A DNA stretch of 64,000 bases from contig JAYPYW010000006.1 of assembly GCA_038154685.1 (NCBI GenBank), positions 20,672 to 84,671 of the forward strand, read 5' to 3'. The stretch's first letter is position 1; each line of letters opens with the position of its first letter. Positions 26,341 through 34,416 of this stretch are shown here, one piece after another. The notes beneath the pieces are model-generated. The model was not told the DNA's origin. It did no database searches and saw only the letters and a list, made by a program, of their open reading frames with translations. The DNA is from GCA-002722245 sp038154685. Lineage in GTDB: Bacteria; Bacteroidota; Bacteroidia; Flavobacteriales_C; GCA-002722245. A program made the translations under genes and the position numbers.

Positions 26341-26988
26341 ATGAAATTTAAAGGAGAATTACACGAAGTTAAATTGATCAACTTTTCAGTTGATATCAAT
26401 GAAGTATTACCATTTGTTCCAAAATCCTTGAAGGTATTGGAAAACAAAGGGAGGGCCATTATTTCGATGGTTGATGTTCAATTAAAAAAGATGAAGCCAA
26501 CGGCTTTCCCGTTTATGAAATTTGGTTACCGACATGTTGCTTTTCGTTTATTATTGGATGATGAGGGACTTAACAACCAAGGAAAACCAAAAGGGATTTA
26601 CTTTTTAAAAAGTTTCTCTAATAGGCCGGTTTTAAATTTTTTCGGGAACTTAATTTCTAAATACAATCTAACCAACGCAAAAGTTGAAGAGTATTTCGAC
26701 GCAGTTAGTTTGAAGCAAAATGAAAATTACGTGGATTATGCATTGGATCCTTATGCTACACCAGAAGAAGATGATGAACTTTATCAAAAAATACATCGTA
26801 TTGATAGAGCTTATGCAACAGAACAAAATGATATATTCGTTACACGAATATCAAGGAAACATTGGCCAATTGAGCCAGTTAAATGTTATTATTTTGCTAC
26901 GAACTTCTTTAAAACAGCTAAGTTCCTTGGAGCTTTTAGGGTTAAGGATGTAATAAACTACACTTGGAATAATCCGAGTAAAATTTAA
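26341..26988 (+). CDS. DUF2071 family protein
   Basis: 215 residues. LINFSVDINEVLPFVPKSLKV and GRAIISMVDVQLKKMKPTAFP match the start of DUF2071, a family with an acetoacetate-decarboxylase-like beta fold of unknown activity; RHVAFRLLLDDEG, IYFLKSFSNRPVL, HRIDRAYATEQND and PVKCYYFATNFF follow. Soluble, no signal. 20 bases ahead of the SDR gene. Confidence 0.75.
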   Translation: MKFKGELHEVKLINFSVDINEVLPFVPKSLKVLENKGRAIISMVDVQLKKMKPTAFPFMKFGYRHVAFRLLLDDEGLNNQGKPKGIYFLKSFSNRPVLNFFGNLISKYNLTNAKVEEYFDAVSLKQNENYVDYALDPYATPEEDDELYQKIHRIDRAYATEQNDIFVTRISRKHWPIEPVKCYYFATNFFKTAKFLGAFRVKDVINYTWNNPSKI

Positions 26989-27008
26989 CTAGTCAAAGAA
27001 AAACAAAA

Positions 27009-27869
27009 ATGAGAATAGCTATTTTAGGAGGGACCGGACAAATTGGAGCGGTAATTAATCAGGAAGTCTCAAAAGCATTTCCTGAAGCACAGATTTTAAG
27101 TTGCTCAAGATCAGGAGAAGGTCCGAATGGTTTTCAATTTAATGTTTTTCAAGAAGATTGGAGCTCTCTGGGGCAATTGGATGCAATTATTAACTCAGTT
27201 GGTATTATAGAGGAGAAAGGGGAAAACACTTTCGAAAGGATTCATATTGGCGTTGTGAAGAAAATGATCACCGAGCGATCAAAACTGGGAAATCCAAAGA
27301 TTATTCATGTTTCAGTTTTAGGTGCTGATAAAAACTCACCCTCTGGCTATGCATCAACAAAGGGTGTGGCGGATGAACTTTTAAGGAAAGAGGAAAATGT
27401 AAATACTATTCATCCAAGTTTTGTTTGTACACCTGGCACCATGATTATTAGCAAAATCAAAATGCTGAAAAACATGGCTAAGTGGCAACTAGGTTTTCTG
27501 CCTTGCCCGGCACATTTTTTAAGTGCAAAGTTTCAACCCGTTATGGGGGAGGATGTAGCTCATGCGGCCATTGAATGTATCAAACAAGATTTAAAAGGGG
27601 AAGAAATTTATGCAACAGGTCCTGAAATTTATTCTTTAGAAGATTGGATAAATATAGCTGGTAGGGGAAAGATTAAGATTTTAAGAATCCCTAAGGCTTT
27701 AATTGATAAGCCATTTAGGGTGATCATCGCTCTTTTCCCGTTCATAATGAACAAAGATCAATACTTGTTGTTAGGAGAAGATAATATTCACGAGAATAGT
27801 TCAATTGAGCGAGTTTTAGGTAGAAAAACAGCCAGTACAAAAGGTTTTTGGGAGAAAGAGTTGGCTTGA
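27009..27869 (+). CDS. NAD(P)-binding Rossmann (NmrA/atypical SDR) protein
   Basis: 286 residues. N-terminal GGTGQIG nucleotide-binding loop after AIL, INSVGIIEEKG, VSVLGADKNSPSGYASTKGVADELLR (a Y-x-x-x-K pair) and THP-type HPSFVCTPGTM. Fits atypical SDRs such as NDUFA9/NmrA-like reductases, which often act on quinones, lipids or as sensors. Final gene of the GbsR-headed cluster; a dispersed palindrome begins 5 bases after its stop. Confidence 0.82.
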   Translation: MRIAILGGTGQIGAVINQEVSKAFPEAQILSCSRSGEGPNGFQFNVFQEDWSSLGQLDAIINSVGIIEEKGENTFERIHIGVVKKMITERSKLGNPKIIHVSVLGADKNSPSGYASTKGVADELLRKEENVNTIHPSFVCTPGTMIISKIKMLKNMAKWQLGFLPCPAHFLSAKFQPVMGEDVAHAAIECIKQDLKGEEIYATGPEIYSLEDWINIAGRGKIKILRIPKALIDKPFRVIIALFPFIMNKDQYLLLGEDNIHENSSIERVLGRKTASTKGFWEKELA

Positions 27870-27873
27870 AAAT

Positions 27874-27971
27874 ATGAGATTGCCACGTCGTCCCTCCTCG
27901 CAATGACTGAAAGTTGTTAAAATTTTTTTAAGTGTTGGTCATTGCGAGGAGGGTCGACGTGGCAATCTCAT
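27874..27971. repeat. palindromic dispersed repeat, family B
   Basis: Arms of about 33 bases, ATGAGATTGCCACGTCG...CAATGAC and the near-exact complement, with an AT-rich centre. Half copies at 32645-32679 and 16397-16419. Located between convergent genes, where it may end transcription from both sides. Confidence 0.85.
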
Positions 27972-27976
27972 TTATC

Positions 27977-29017
27977 TTACAAAGCCTTAGCTGATAAACA
28001 AATAGCTTCTAATTCCTTAATAAATCTTCGTTTATTAAAATTCGGACCGTAAATAAACGCGTCGGTAACAACAACTCTGCTTCTTGGTTCGTCCACAAAA
28101 GAAACACTTACAAAAGGACCACCCATTGTTCCGTTTTTAAGATCCCACCAACCTTTTACTTCATAACCGAATTTTCCATTTAGGTTGAGGTTTTCAGTTG
28201 ATACAGGTAAGCCTTTGTAGACCTGCATGTAGGCTTTTAGTGAATCGTTGGAGCTATTCCCTTCGATATAAATTTTAGTGACAGAATCACGCATGGCGAT
28301 GAACTTTTCAGGTGTGAAAACATCTTGAGAAGTGTAGTTGAAAAAATAAGTGAAAATTCCAGTTTGGATATAACATTTATCGTGACTGAATTTTTCGCAC
28401 TTCATTTCAGCCTTTTTTGTTGCGTAAAAGAAATTAGTGCTATCAGCGGCTAATTTGTAGCTTTTTGGAATGGTTAGTTTGATTCCGTGATTGTTGGCTA
28501 ATGTTTTTTCCAACTTTTTATTATTCTCTTTTGCCGCTAGGTTTTGAATAATCTTTGATCGGTGATCATCTAATAATTGAAAAATATCACTTTGTTTTTT
28601 TTGGAACAAGGTATAGACAGCTTCATCGGTTTTAGCGGCAATCTGGACAATTATTTGTCCGTTAGCATAAACGTCGTTTTTTACACTAACACCTTCTTTC
28701 ATTACTTTTTTTCCAGTAACAAAAATCAAGATGAAACGCTGACGTTGGAACAATCGGTTAAAAGCTTTCGACCTTACAGTAGTAATGTCAAACTCTCTTT
28801 CAGCATTTAATAATCCTTCAATTTCTTTTGAGAAAGCTGGTTCAACGGCGGATTTTAATCCATAGTCCCATAAGGATTCATCTGCTATAATGTTAATTGT
28901 TGAATAACCACCAACCGCATCAGGTAAATAAGAAAAATCGTTTTTTTGATTATTGTTTTCATCGCTTCCACAACTGGCAAGTAAAAGGATAGCGAAAAGG
29001 AAAGATAAATAGCGCAT
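27977..29017 (-). CDS. DUF4837 family lipoprotein
   Basis: 346 residues. Signal peptide with lipobox LASC (Cys 16). SYLPDAVGGYSTINIIADESLWD, FQRQRFILIFVTGKKV and the C-terminal GKFGYEVKGWWDLKNGTMGGPFVS are typical of DUF4837, a Bacteroidota envelope lipoprotein family of unknown role. It sits 17 bases downstream of mltD, a common arrangement, which hints at a cell-wall job. Confidence 0.85.
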   Translation of the reverse strand: MRYLSFLFAILLLASCGSDENNNQKNDFSYLPDAVGGYSTINIIADESLWDYGLKSAVEPAFSKEIEGLLNAEREFDITTVRSKAFNRLFQRQRFILIFVTGKKVMKEGVSVKNDVYANGQIIVQIAAKTDEAVYTLFQKKQSDIFQLLDDHRSKIIQNLAAKENNKKLEKTLANNHGIKLTIPKSYKLAADSTNFFYATKKAEMKCEKFSHDKCYIQTGIFTYFFNYTSQDVFTPEKFIAMRDSVTKIYIEGNSSNDSLKAYMQVYKGLPVSTENLNLNGKFGYEVKGWWDLKNGTMGGPFVSVSFVDEPRSRVVVTDAFIYGPNFNKRRFIKELEAICLSAKAL

Positions 29018-29034
29018 GATTGCTTTAGGATCCG

Positions 29035-30528
29035 TTATGTAGACTTAATTTTTATTTTCATACCAGGCTTAAGTACCTTTCTAGCCGATATCCTATTTAG
29101 TTTAATGATATCGTTAGCTGATACACCTTGGTATTTTTTAGCTATGTCCCATAACGTATCTCCTCTTCGAATAGTATAATAGAGATAACCATTATATGTT
29201 TCTTCTGAATTTGAAGTATATCCTCTCGCTGCTGTTGAGCCATCTTTAGCGAAAATCACTAGTTTCTGACCAGGGTGAATGTAACTTCTAGATGAAAGGT
29301 TATTCCATTCTCTAACGTCAGAAATCCTTACGTTGTAACGTTGAGCAATTAATCCAACGCTTTCTCCAGATCTAACACGGTGAACAACTTCACTTCGGTT
29401 AGCATATAATTCTTCAGGAGCGTTATCAGTTGCTTTGTCTTTGTAATTGTAAATGATTTCTTCATTCGTAATAAAATCTCCAATCATCGAAACGGGAAGT
29501 GTAACAGTGTAACAAACCGTGTCCGATTGTTTAACTGGAATATAAGCTCTTTTGTATTGAGGATTTAAGAATACGATGTCTTCGTAAGGAACACATAAAA
29601 CTTGTGAGATCTGATTAAAGTGAATGCCTTGCTTAACAGTAACCGTATCAACATTTCTAATTTCAAACTTAGGTTTAACAGGGTACAAGTTATGATCTGC
29701 GGAATGATTTAGTAGGTAAGCAACAGCCATAAAAGAAGGAATGTAGTTTCTTGTTTCTCTTGGTAACCCATATTGAATGGCCCAGAAATTTTTCTTTCCA
29801 CCCGCTCTTCTAATTGCTTTGTTTACATTTCCCGGACCAGCATTGTAGGCCGCAAGAGCCAATAACCAATCATCATACATACCATGAAGGTATTTTAAGT
29901 ATTTAATTGCAGTTTGAGTAGATTTAATAGGATCACGTCTTTCGTCAACGTAAGAGTTGATTTCTAATCCAAGATATTTTCCTGTTCTATACATGAACTG
30001 CCACATTCCAACAGCTCCAGCTCTTGACCTAACAGTATTATTTAAAGCAGATTCAACAACAGGTAAATATTTTAATTCCATTGGAAGATCTTCTTTTTCA
30101 AGCTCCTCTTCAAACATTGGAAAGTATAGTTCCGACATTCCCATTACTCTTGAAAGCATTAACCTGCGATGAGTCCCATAAACTTCAATCAAACGTTTTA
30201 CTTTATCGTTATAAGTGAACGCAATGGGAGAGAAGTCATCCATGTCCTGAAATCGTAATTTCATGATTGAATCACTGTAAACAGGAATTGAGTCTAATGG
30301 ATAATTATGAACGTTTAGTAATTCTACGTTATATGAAATAGGATTTTCATTAAAAATGTGTGCTTCATGAAGGCTATCTAGCATTTCTAAAAACGGATCA
30401 TCAGGAAGATAACTAGCCTGAAAAACAGAATCTACATTGGTAGAGTCCTCAGCTTTAATAGGTACGTCAGCTTGGCTGTAAAGGCCAAGACCTAAAAATG
30501 AAAGTATGATTACTATCCAGTTTTTCAT
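29035..30528 (-). CDS. mltD: MltD-type lytic transglycosylase with two LysM domains
   Basis: 497 residues from the ATG at 30528 (signal-like MKNWIVIILSFLGLGLYSQ; five residues added by an upstream ATG are dispensable). SLT domain: catalytic E in VVESALNNTVRSRAGAVGMW, WLLALAAYNAGPGNVNKAI. Two C-terminal LysM domains (VRSGESVGLIAQRYNV and IRRGDTLWDIAKKYQG). Cleaves peptidoglycan glycan strands to anhydro-muropeptides in the periplasm. Co-oriented with the DUF4837 lipoprotein gene. Confidence 0.93.
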   Translation of the reverse strand: MKNWIVIILSFLGLGLYSQADVPIKAEDSTNVDSVFQASYLPDDPFLEMLDSLHEAHIFNENPISYNVELLNVHNYPLDSIPVYSDSIMKLRFQDMDDFSPIAFTYNDKVKRLIEVYGTHRRLMLSRVMGMSELYFPMFEEELEKEDLPMELKYLPVVESALNNTVRSRAGAVGMWQFMYRTGKYLGLEINSYVDERRDPIKSTQTAIKYLKYLHGMYDDWLLALAAYNAGPGNVNKAIRRAGGKKNFWAIQYGLPRETRNYIPSFMAVAYLLNHSADHNLYPVKPKFEIRNVDTVTVKQGIHFNQISQVLCVPYEDIVFLNPQYKRAYIPVKQSDTVCYTVTLPVSMIGDFITNEEIIYNYKDKATDNAPEELYANRSEVVHRVRSGESVGLIAQRYNVRISDVREWNNLSSRSYIHPGQKLVIFAKDGSTAARGYTSNSEETYNGYLYYTIRRGDTLWDIAKKYQGVSANDIIKLNRISARKVLKPGMKIKIKST

Positions 30529-30737
30529 AGGTTTAATGGTCATTTCAGGTCAGCTGAATAACGACACAACCAACCGTAAAGTTCCTTTTAAAATATTTAG
30601 GAACCAAATTTCACAGTCATTTCCCTCTAATTTATAAGCAATTAGACCAGAAATAATAATAAAAATATAAGGATAGGGGGTATTCAATTAACTTAACGGA
30701 TGTCATTTTAAAATGTTACAAAAAACAAAATGGTAAT

Positions 30738-30764
30738 AAAAAAGCCACTCAAAGAGTGGCTTTG
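30738..30764 (-). terminator. terminator of the T9SS cargo gene
   Basis: Minus strand AAAGCCACTC-TTT-GAGTGGCTTT followed by TTTTATT. Confidence 0.88.
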
Positions 30765-30783
30765 AAATATTATTGTAATGCAA

Positions 30784-31692
30784 TTACTTCACAACAACCC
30801 TTGAAGTATAAGCTGTTCCATTAGCAGTTGCCGTAACAAAGTAAACGCCAGCGTTTAAATCAGTTGTATTTACTTGGTAATTTGATGTGTTAACATTCTG
30901 GTTAACTACTAAGTTTCCAATTGCATCAAAAACAGTTACATTTTCTAAACCTTCTGCTGAAACCGTAAAGTTATCTGTAGCTGGGTTAGGAAAGATGTTT
31001 AATTCAGTTGTTGAAACTTCTTGCGTAGAAACATCAATAATTGGGTTAAAGTTGTTTTGGTTCATTACTAATAAGTTTCCATCAACAATAGTAGCAATTC
31101 TTCCAAACTCCTTTGTTTCCCAGTAATAAAAAGTCATATCAACATATCCTGTCAAAACAAAAGTTTCTTCAACTAATAATGCATCATATGTTCCGTATGA
31201 TAATTCAACAGTACCAGTAGCTAATACAGAACCAGTTAACGTTGTAGCAAGTGGCGGATCGAAAGGAGCTAATGGATTAATTGTTGAAGTTACAGGGCTC
31301 CATGAGCTAGCTGATGTATGATCTAATCCAATAGATAAATTACCAGTCATTGAAAGATCATTACCTAAAACATTAAACGTTTTCATGGCATAATCACTTC
31401 CGTCAATTTCATAATTAGCTCTTGAAATTACATTCGACTCGATTGCAACAGCAGCCGTAGGCCAAGTTGGTGTAACAGCCTTGATTGTATCTCTTAAAGC
31501 TGTTCCTTCATAACCAGTTAAATCCCAATTAATACCAGTTCCTGAACTAGTGAAGGATGTAATAGACATTCCCGTAGTTTGATTCATGTACCACTCGTTT
31601 CCGATTGTCCAGTTTAAATCTGATTGAGTAATAGTTTGTGCAGACGCTCCTAATGAAGCAGCCGCAAAAATTGAAAGTAAAAGTTTTTTCAT
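30784..31692 (-). CDS. secreted protein with type IX secretion C-terminal sorting domain
   Basis: 302 residues from the ATG at 31692 (MKKLLLSIFAAASLGASAQ signal peptide). The middle is a poorly conserved all-beta domain. The last 80 residues are a T9SS type A domain: LNIFPNPATDNFTVS, TVFDAIGNLV, TTDLNAGVYFVTA, and a basic end RVVVK. Exported across the outer membrane and anchored or released by the T9SS. TACTTTTG promoter box at 31727-31720 with GTTG 20 bases before it. Confidence 0.88.
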   Translation of the reverse strand: MKKLLLSIFAAASLGASAQTITQSDLNWTIGNEWYMNQTTGMSITSFTSSGTGINWDLTGYEGTALRDTIKAVTPTWPTAAVAIESNVISRANYEIDGSDYAMKTFNVLGNDLSMTGNLSIGLDHTSASSWSPVTSTINPLAPFDPPLATTLTGSVLATGTVELSYGTYDALLVEETFVLTGYVDMTFYYWETKEFGRIATIVDGNLLVMNQNNFNPIIDVSTQEVSTTELNIFPNPATDNFTVSAEGLENVTVFDAIGNLVVNQNVNTSNYQVNTTDLNAGVYFVTATANGTAYTSRVVVK

Positions 31693-31719
31693 ATTAGTTA
31701 TTCTTTTGGTTAGCTGCTT

Positions 31720-31727
31720 CAAAAGTA
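31720..31727 (-). promoter_or_regulatory. -7 promoter box of the T9SS cargo gene
   Basis: Minus-strand TACTTTTG (perfect TAnnTTTG), preceded after a 20-base spacer by GTTG (one mismatch to TTTG). 27 bases to the ATG. Confidence 0.6.
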
Positions 31728-31810
31728 ACTCTAAATCAATAATTTTGCAACGTGAAATAGGACGGTATAACTTGTTTATAACTTCATTCGCAGAAAAATA
31801 GGCTTCTTAC

Positions 31811-31818
31811 TAATTTTG
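31811..31818 (+). promoter_or_regulatory. -7 promoter box of the alpha/beta hydrolase
   Basis: TAATTTTG, with TTCG 20 bases upstream (31787-31790) and only 4 bases before the ATG at 31823, so a leaderless transcript is expected. Confidence 0.6.
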
Positions 31819-31822
31819 AGTC

Positions 31823-32620
31823 ATGCTTAAAACAGCTGTTTATAAGGGCGCAAAAATCAATTACTCTCGAAAAGGTAATGCTAAAAGAACTGTGGTGTTA
31901 ATTCATGGTTTCATGGAAAACCACAAGGTTTGGGAAGATTACGAAAAGGTTTTAGCGAAGCATAATACGGTTTATTCGGTTGATTTACCTGGTCATGGAG
32001 CAAGTGATTGTTTGGGTTATGTGCACACCATGGAAGAAATGGCGGGTTGCATTAAACAAATTTTAGTAGATAATAATAAGCGCAAAGCTGTTATTGTTGG
32101 TCATTCGCTGGGCGGTTATGTAGCCTTAGCTTTTGGTGATAAATATCCAGATGCTTTAAATGGACTTTGCTTGTTTAATTCAACAGCTAAACCTGATTCG
32201 GAAGAAAGGGTGAAATTTAGAAATAGAGCGATTGAAGTTGTTAAGCGAAATCATGAGATGTTCATCAAGGAAGCAATCCCAAATCTTTTTGTAGCTAACA
32301 ATACCCCTGCGCTTAGAGGAGCGATCAGAAGGGTTTTAAATATGGCTTTAAACACCCCTGTTCAGGGGATTCTTGCCGCCATTGAAGGAATGAAAATCCG
32401 TCCAGATAGGGAAATAATCTTAAGATTTGCCCCATATCCAGTATTGTGTGTTGCTGGAAAAAACGATCAGGTAGTAAGGTGGCGAGAACTTAAGGCTCAA
32501 AGTGAATTGTGCGAAAACGGTAGATTCCACTTATCCGAAAAAGGCGGTCACATGTGTTTTTATGAAGACAAATATCCGTGCCTAAAGGTATTGGAGAAGT
32601 TTATTATCGATTGTTATTAG
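31823..32620 (+). CDS. alpha/beta hydrolase
   Basis: 265 residues. LIHGFMENHKVW oxyanion segment, DLPGHGASD, nucleophile elbow VGHSLGGYVALAFG, and acid/histidine in VAGKNDQVV and SEKGGHMCFYED. Cytoplasmic, no signal. Substrate cannot be told; the fold includes esterases, MenH-like and haloperoxidase-like enzymes. Stands alone. Confidence 0.88.
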   Translation: MLKTAVYKGAKINYSRKGNAKRTVVLIHGFMENHKVWEDYEKVLAKHNTVYSVDLPGHGASDCLGYVHTMEEMAGCIKQILVDNNKRKAVIVGHSLGGYVALAFGDKYPDALNGLCLFNSTAKPDSEERVKFRNRAIEVVKRNHEMFIKEAIPNLFVANNTPALRGAIRRVLNMALNTPVQGILAAIEGMKIRPDREIILRFAPYPVLCVAGKNDQVVRWRELKAQSELCENGRFHLSEKGGHMCFYEDKYPCLKVLEKFIIDCY

Positions 32621-32644
32621 TATAAGGTCAATTTCTAAACCTCA

Positions 32645-32679
32645 GTCATTGCGAGGAGGTACGACGTGGCAATCTCATT
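32645..32679. repeat. dispersed repeat half copy, family B
   Basis: GTCATTGCGAGGAGGTACGACGTGGCAATC, one arm of the 27874-27971 element. A further imperfect hairpin ATCAC...GTGAT follows at 32728-32752 and a GCGGGATTAGCGGGATCTGCGGGCG end (family C) at 32793-32817. Confidence 0.7.
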
Positions 32680-32824
32680 TCTATTTCTTTAGCAATCAAT
32701 ATAATTTGTTTCAAGTATGAATTTTAGATCACCACGCTACGCTCGTGATGACTATTACTTGTTATCATATATTCAATTTTCTGCGAAGATCTGCGGGATT
32801 AGCGGGATCTGCGGGCGATTAATT

Positions 32825-34156
32825 TTATCCTAACAACCCAGCAACAGCAGCCTCAATGTTAGATCTATCGATCTTAGCGAAGTTTCCTTCCATTTTAGCT
32901 TTAATCTGCTCCGTACATAAGTTTCCAATCGAACCTTCGTGCGTATGATTAACCTCTTTATTAGGTTTAAACTTCCCGGCTTCGATCTCTAAACCAACTT
33001 CTTTATAAGCTTCACGGAAAGGCATTCCTTCTAAAACTCTTCTGTTTACTTCTTCTACAGAGAATAAGTAATCGTAAATATCATCGTTTAAGATGCCGTC
33101 TTTAATCGAAATGTTTGGAACCATTAAAAGTGCGATCTCTAAACAAGCCTTGATCTCAGTGAAGGCATAAATATATTTTTCCTTTAACAACTGTAAATCA
33201 CGGAAATAACCAGTGGTTAAATTCCCCATTATAGCTGCTAACTCGCCTGGGATAGCTTGTAATTTATTACACTTACCACGCATTAATTCGAAAACATCAG
33301 GATTCTTTTTGTGCGGCATAATGCTGGATCCTGTTGTGAACTGAGGTGGCAATTGGATGAATCCAAAATTCTGACTCATAAACAAACAACAATCGGCAGC
33401 AAACTTCATTAATGTAGTAGCTAGAGCACTAACCGCATAAGCAACAGTTCTTTCAGTTTTTCCACGTGTCATTTGTGCGTAAACAACATTGTAATGAAGG
33501 TCTTCAAAACCTAATAATTCAGTAGTTCTTGTTCGGTTAATTGGGAAAGATGATCCATATCCTGCTGCTGAACCAAGTGGATTTTGGTTAGTAAAACGGA
33601 AAGCCGTTGCTAATAAATCCATATCATCAGCTAACGATTCAGCATGGGCTCCAAACCATAATCCAAACGAAGAAGGCATAGCCACTTGTAAGTGAGTATA
33701 ACCTGGTAACAAAACATTTTTGTTGGCTTCACTTTGTTCTTGGAAAGCATCGAAAAGTTGTTTTACCAATGAAGAAATCTCCATTAATTCATTTCGACCG
33801 TATAGTTTTAAGTCTACTAAAACCTGATCATTTCTCGAACGTGCAGTGTGTATTTTCTTTCCAATATCTCCTAAACGCTCAGTTAAAATAGCTTCAACCT
33901 GAGAATGAACATCTTCCATTCCATCCTCAATCTTAAAAGAGCCATCCTGAGTTGTTTTATAAATCTCAGCCAACTCTTTTTTAAGAGCAGGAAGCTCAGC
34001 TTTATCTAAAAGTCCAACTTCGGTAAGCATTGTAACGTGAGCAATATTCCCTAACACATCAAAAGGTGCTAAGTACATATCCAGCTCAGTATCATTTCCA
34101 ACTGTAAAGTTTTCAATTGCCTTATCAACGTTAAATCCTTTATCCCAAAGTTTCAT
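32825..34156 (-). CDS. argH: argininosuccinate lyase
   Basis: 443 residues. Fumarase/aspartase superfamily enzyme splitting argininosuccinate to arginine and fumarate. Signatures: HTARSRNDQVLVDLKLY, LLPGYTHLQVAMPSSFG, GSAAGYGSSFPINR and the GSSIMPHKKNPDVFEL loop with the catalytic serine. Normal length. No other arginine genes are nearby; flanked on both sides by dispersed repeats. Confidence 0.97.
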   Translation of the reverse strand: MKLWDKGFNVDKAIENFTVGNDTELDMYLAPFDVLGNIAHVTMLTEVGLLDKAELPALKKELAEIYKTTQDGSFKIEDGMEDVHSQVEAILTERLGDIGKKIHTARSRNDQVLVDLKLYGRNELMEISSLVKQLFDAFQEQSEANKNVLLPGYTHLQVAMPSSFGLWFGAHAESLADDMDLLATAFRFTNQNPLGSAAGYGSSFPINRTRTTELLGFEDLHYNVVYAQMTRGKTERTVAYAVSALATTLMKFAADCCLFMSQNFGFIQLPPQFTTGSSIMPHKKNPDVFELMRGKCNKLQAIPGELAAIMGNLTTGYFRDLQLLKEKYIYAFTEIKACLEIALLMVPNISIKDGILNDDIYDYLFSVEEVNRRVLEGMPFREAYKEVGLEIEAGKFKPNKEVNHTHEGSIGNLCTEQIKAKMEGNFAKIDRSNIEAAVAGLLG

Positions 34157-34192
34157 GCGAACAAATTTAGAATTGCAAAGGTAAAATTTTTT

Positions 34193-34409
34193 CGCCCGCG
34201 GATCCCGCTAATCCCACAGATCTTTTTGAAATTCAGCAAAGCTGAATTATCCGTTATTGAAAAACAAATTTGTTGTGAAAAAAGATTNNNNNNNNNNCCC
34301 ACGCCAACCCCCATTTTTTTTTACACTTCCACAAATCATCAATTATCCGTATTTCAAAAAAAACTCTGTTGTGAAAAAAGATTCGTGGGATTAGCGGGAT
34401 CCGCGGGCG
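34193..34409. repeat. dispersed element, family C, containing an assembly gap
   Basis: Terminal inverted repeats CGCCCGCGGATCCCGCTAAT (left) and the complement ATTAGCGGGATCCGCGGGCG (right), perfect over 25 bases. Internal hairpin TTCAGCAAAGCTGAA and two near-identical inner blocks ending TTGTTGTGAAAAAAGATT / CTGTTGTGAAAAAAGATT, one on each side of ten Ns (34288-34297). MITE-like in form, with no coding capacity seen. Confidence 0.7.
34288..34297. other. assembly gap (10 N)
   Basis: Ten Ns inside the family C element, flanked by two near-identical blocks; probably two repeat copies that the assembler could not separate. Confidence 0.95.
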
Positions 34410-34416
34410 AAAAAAA

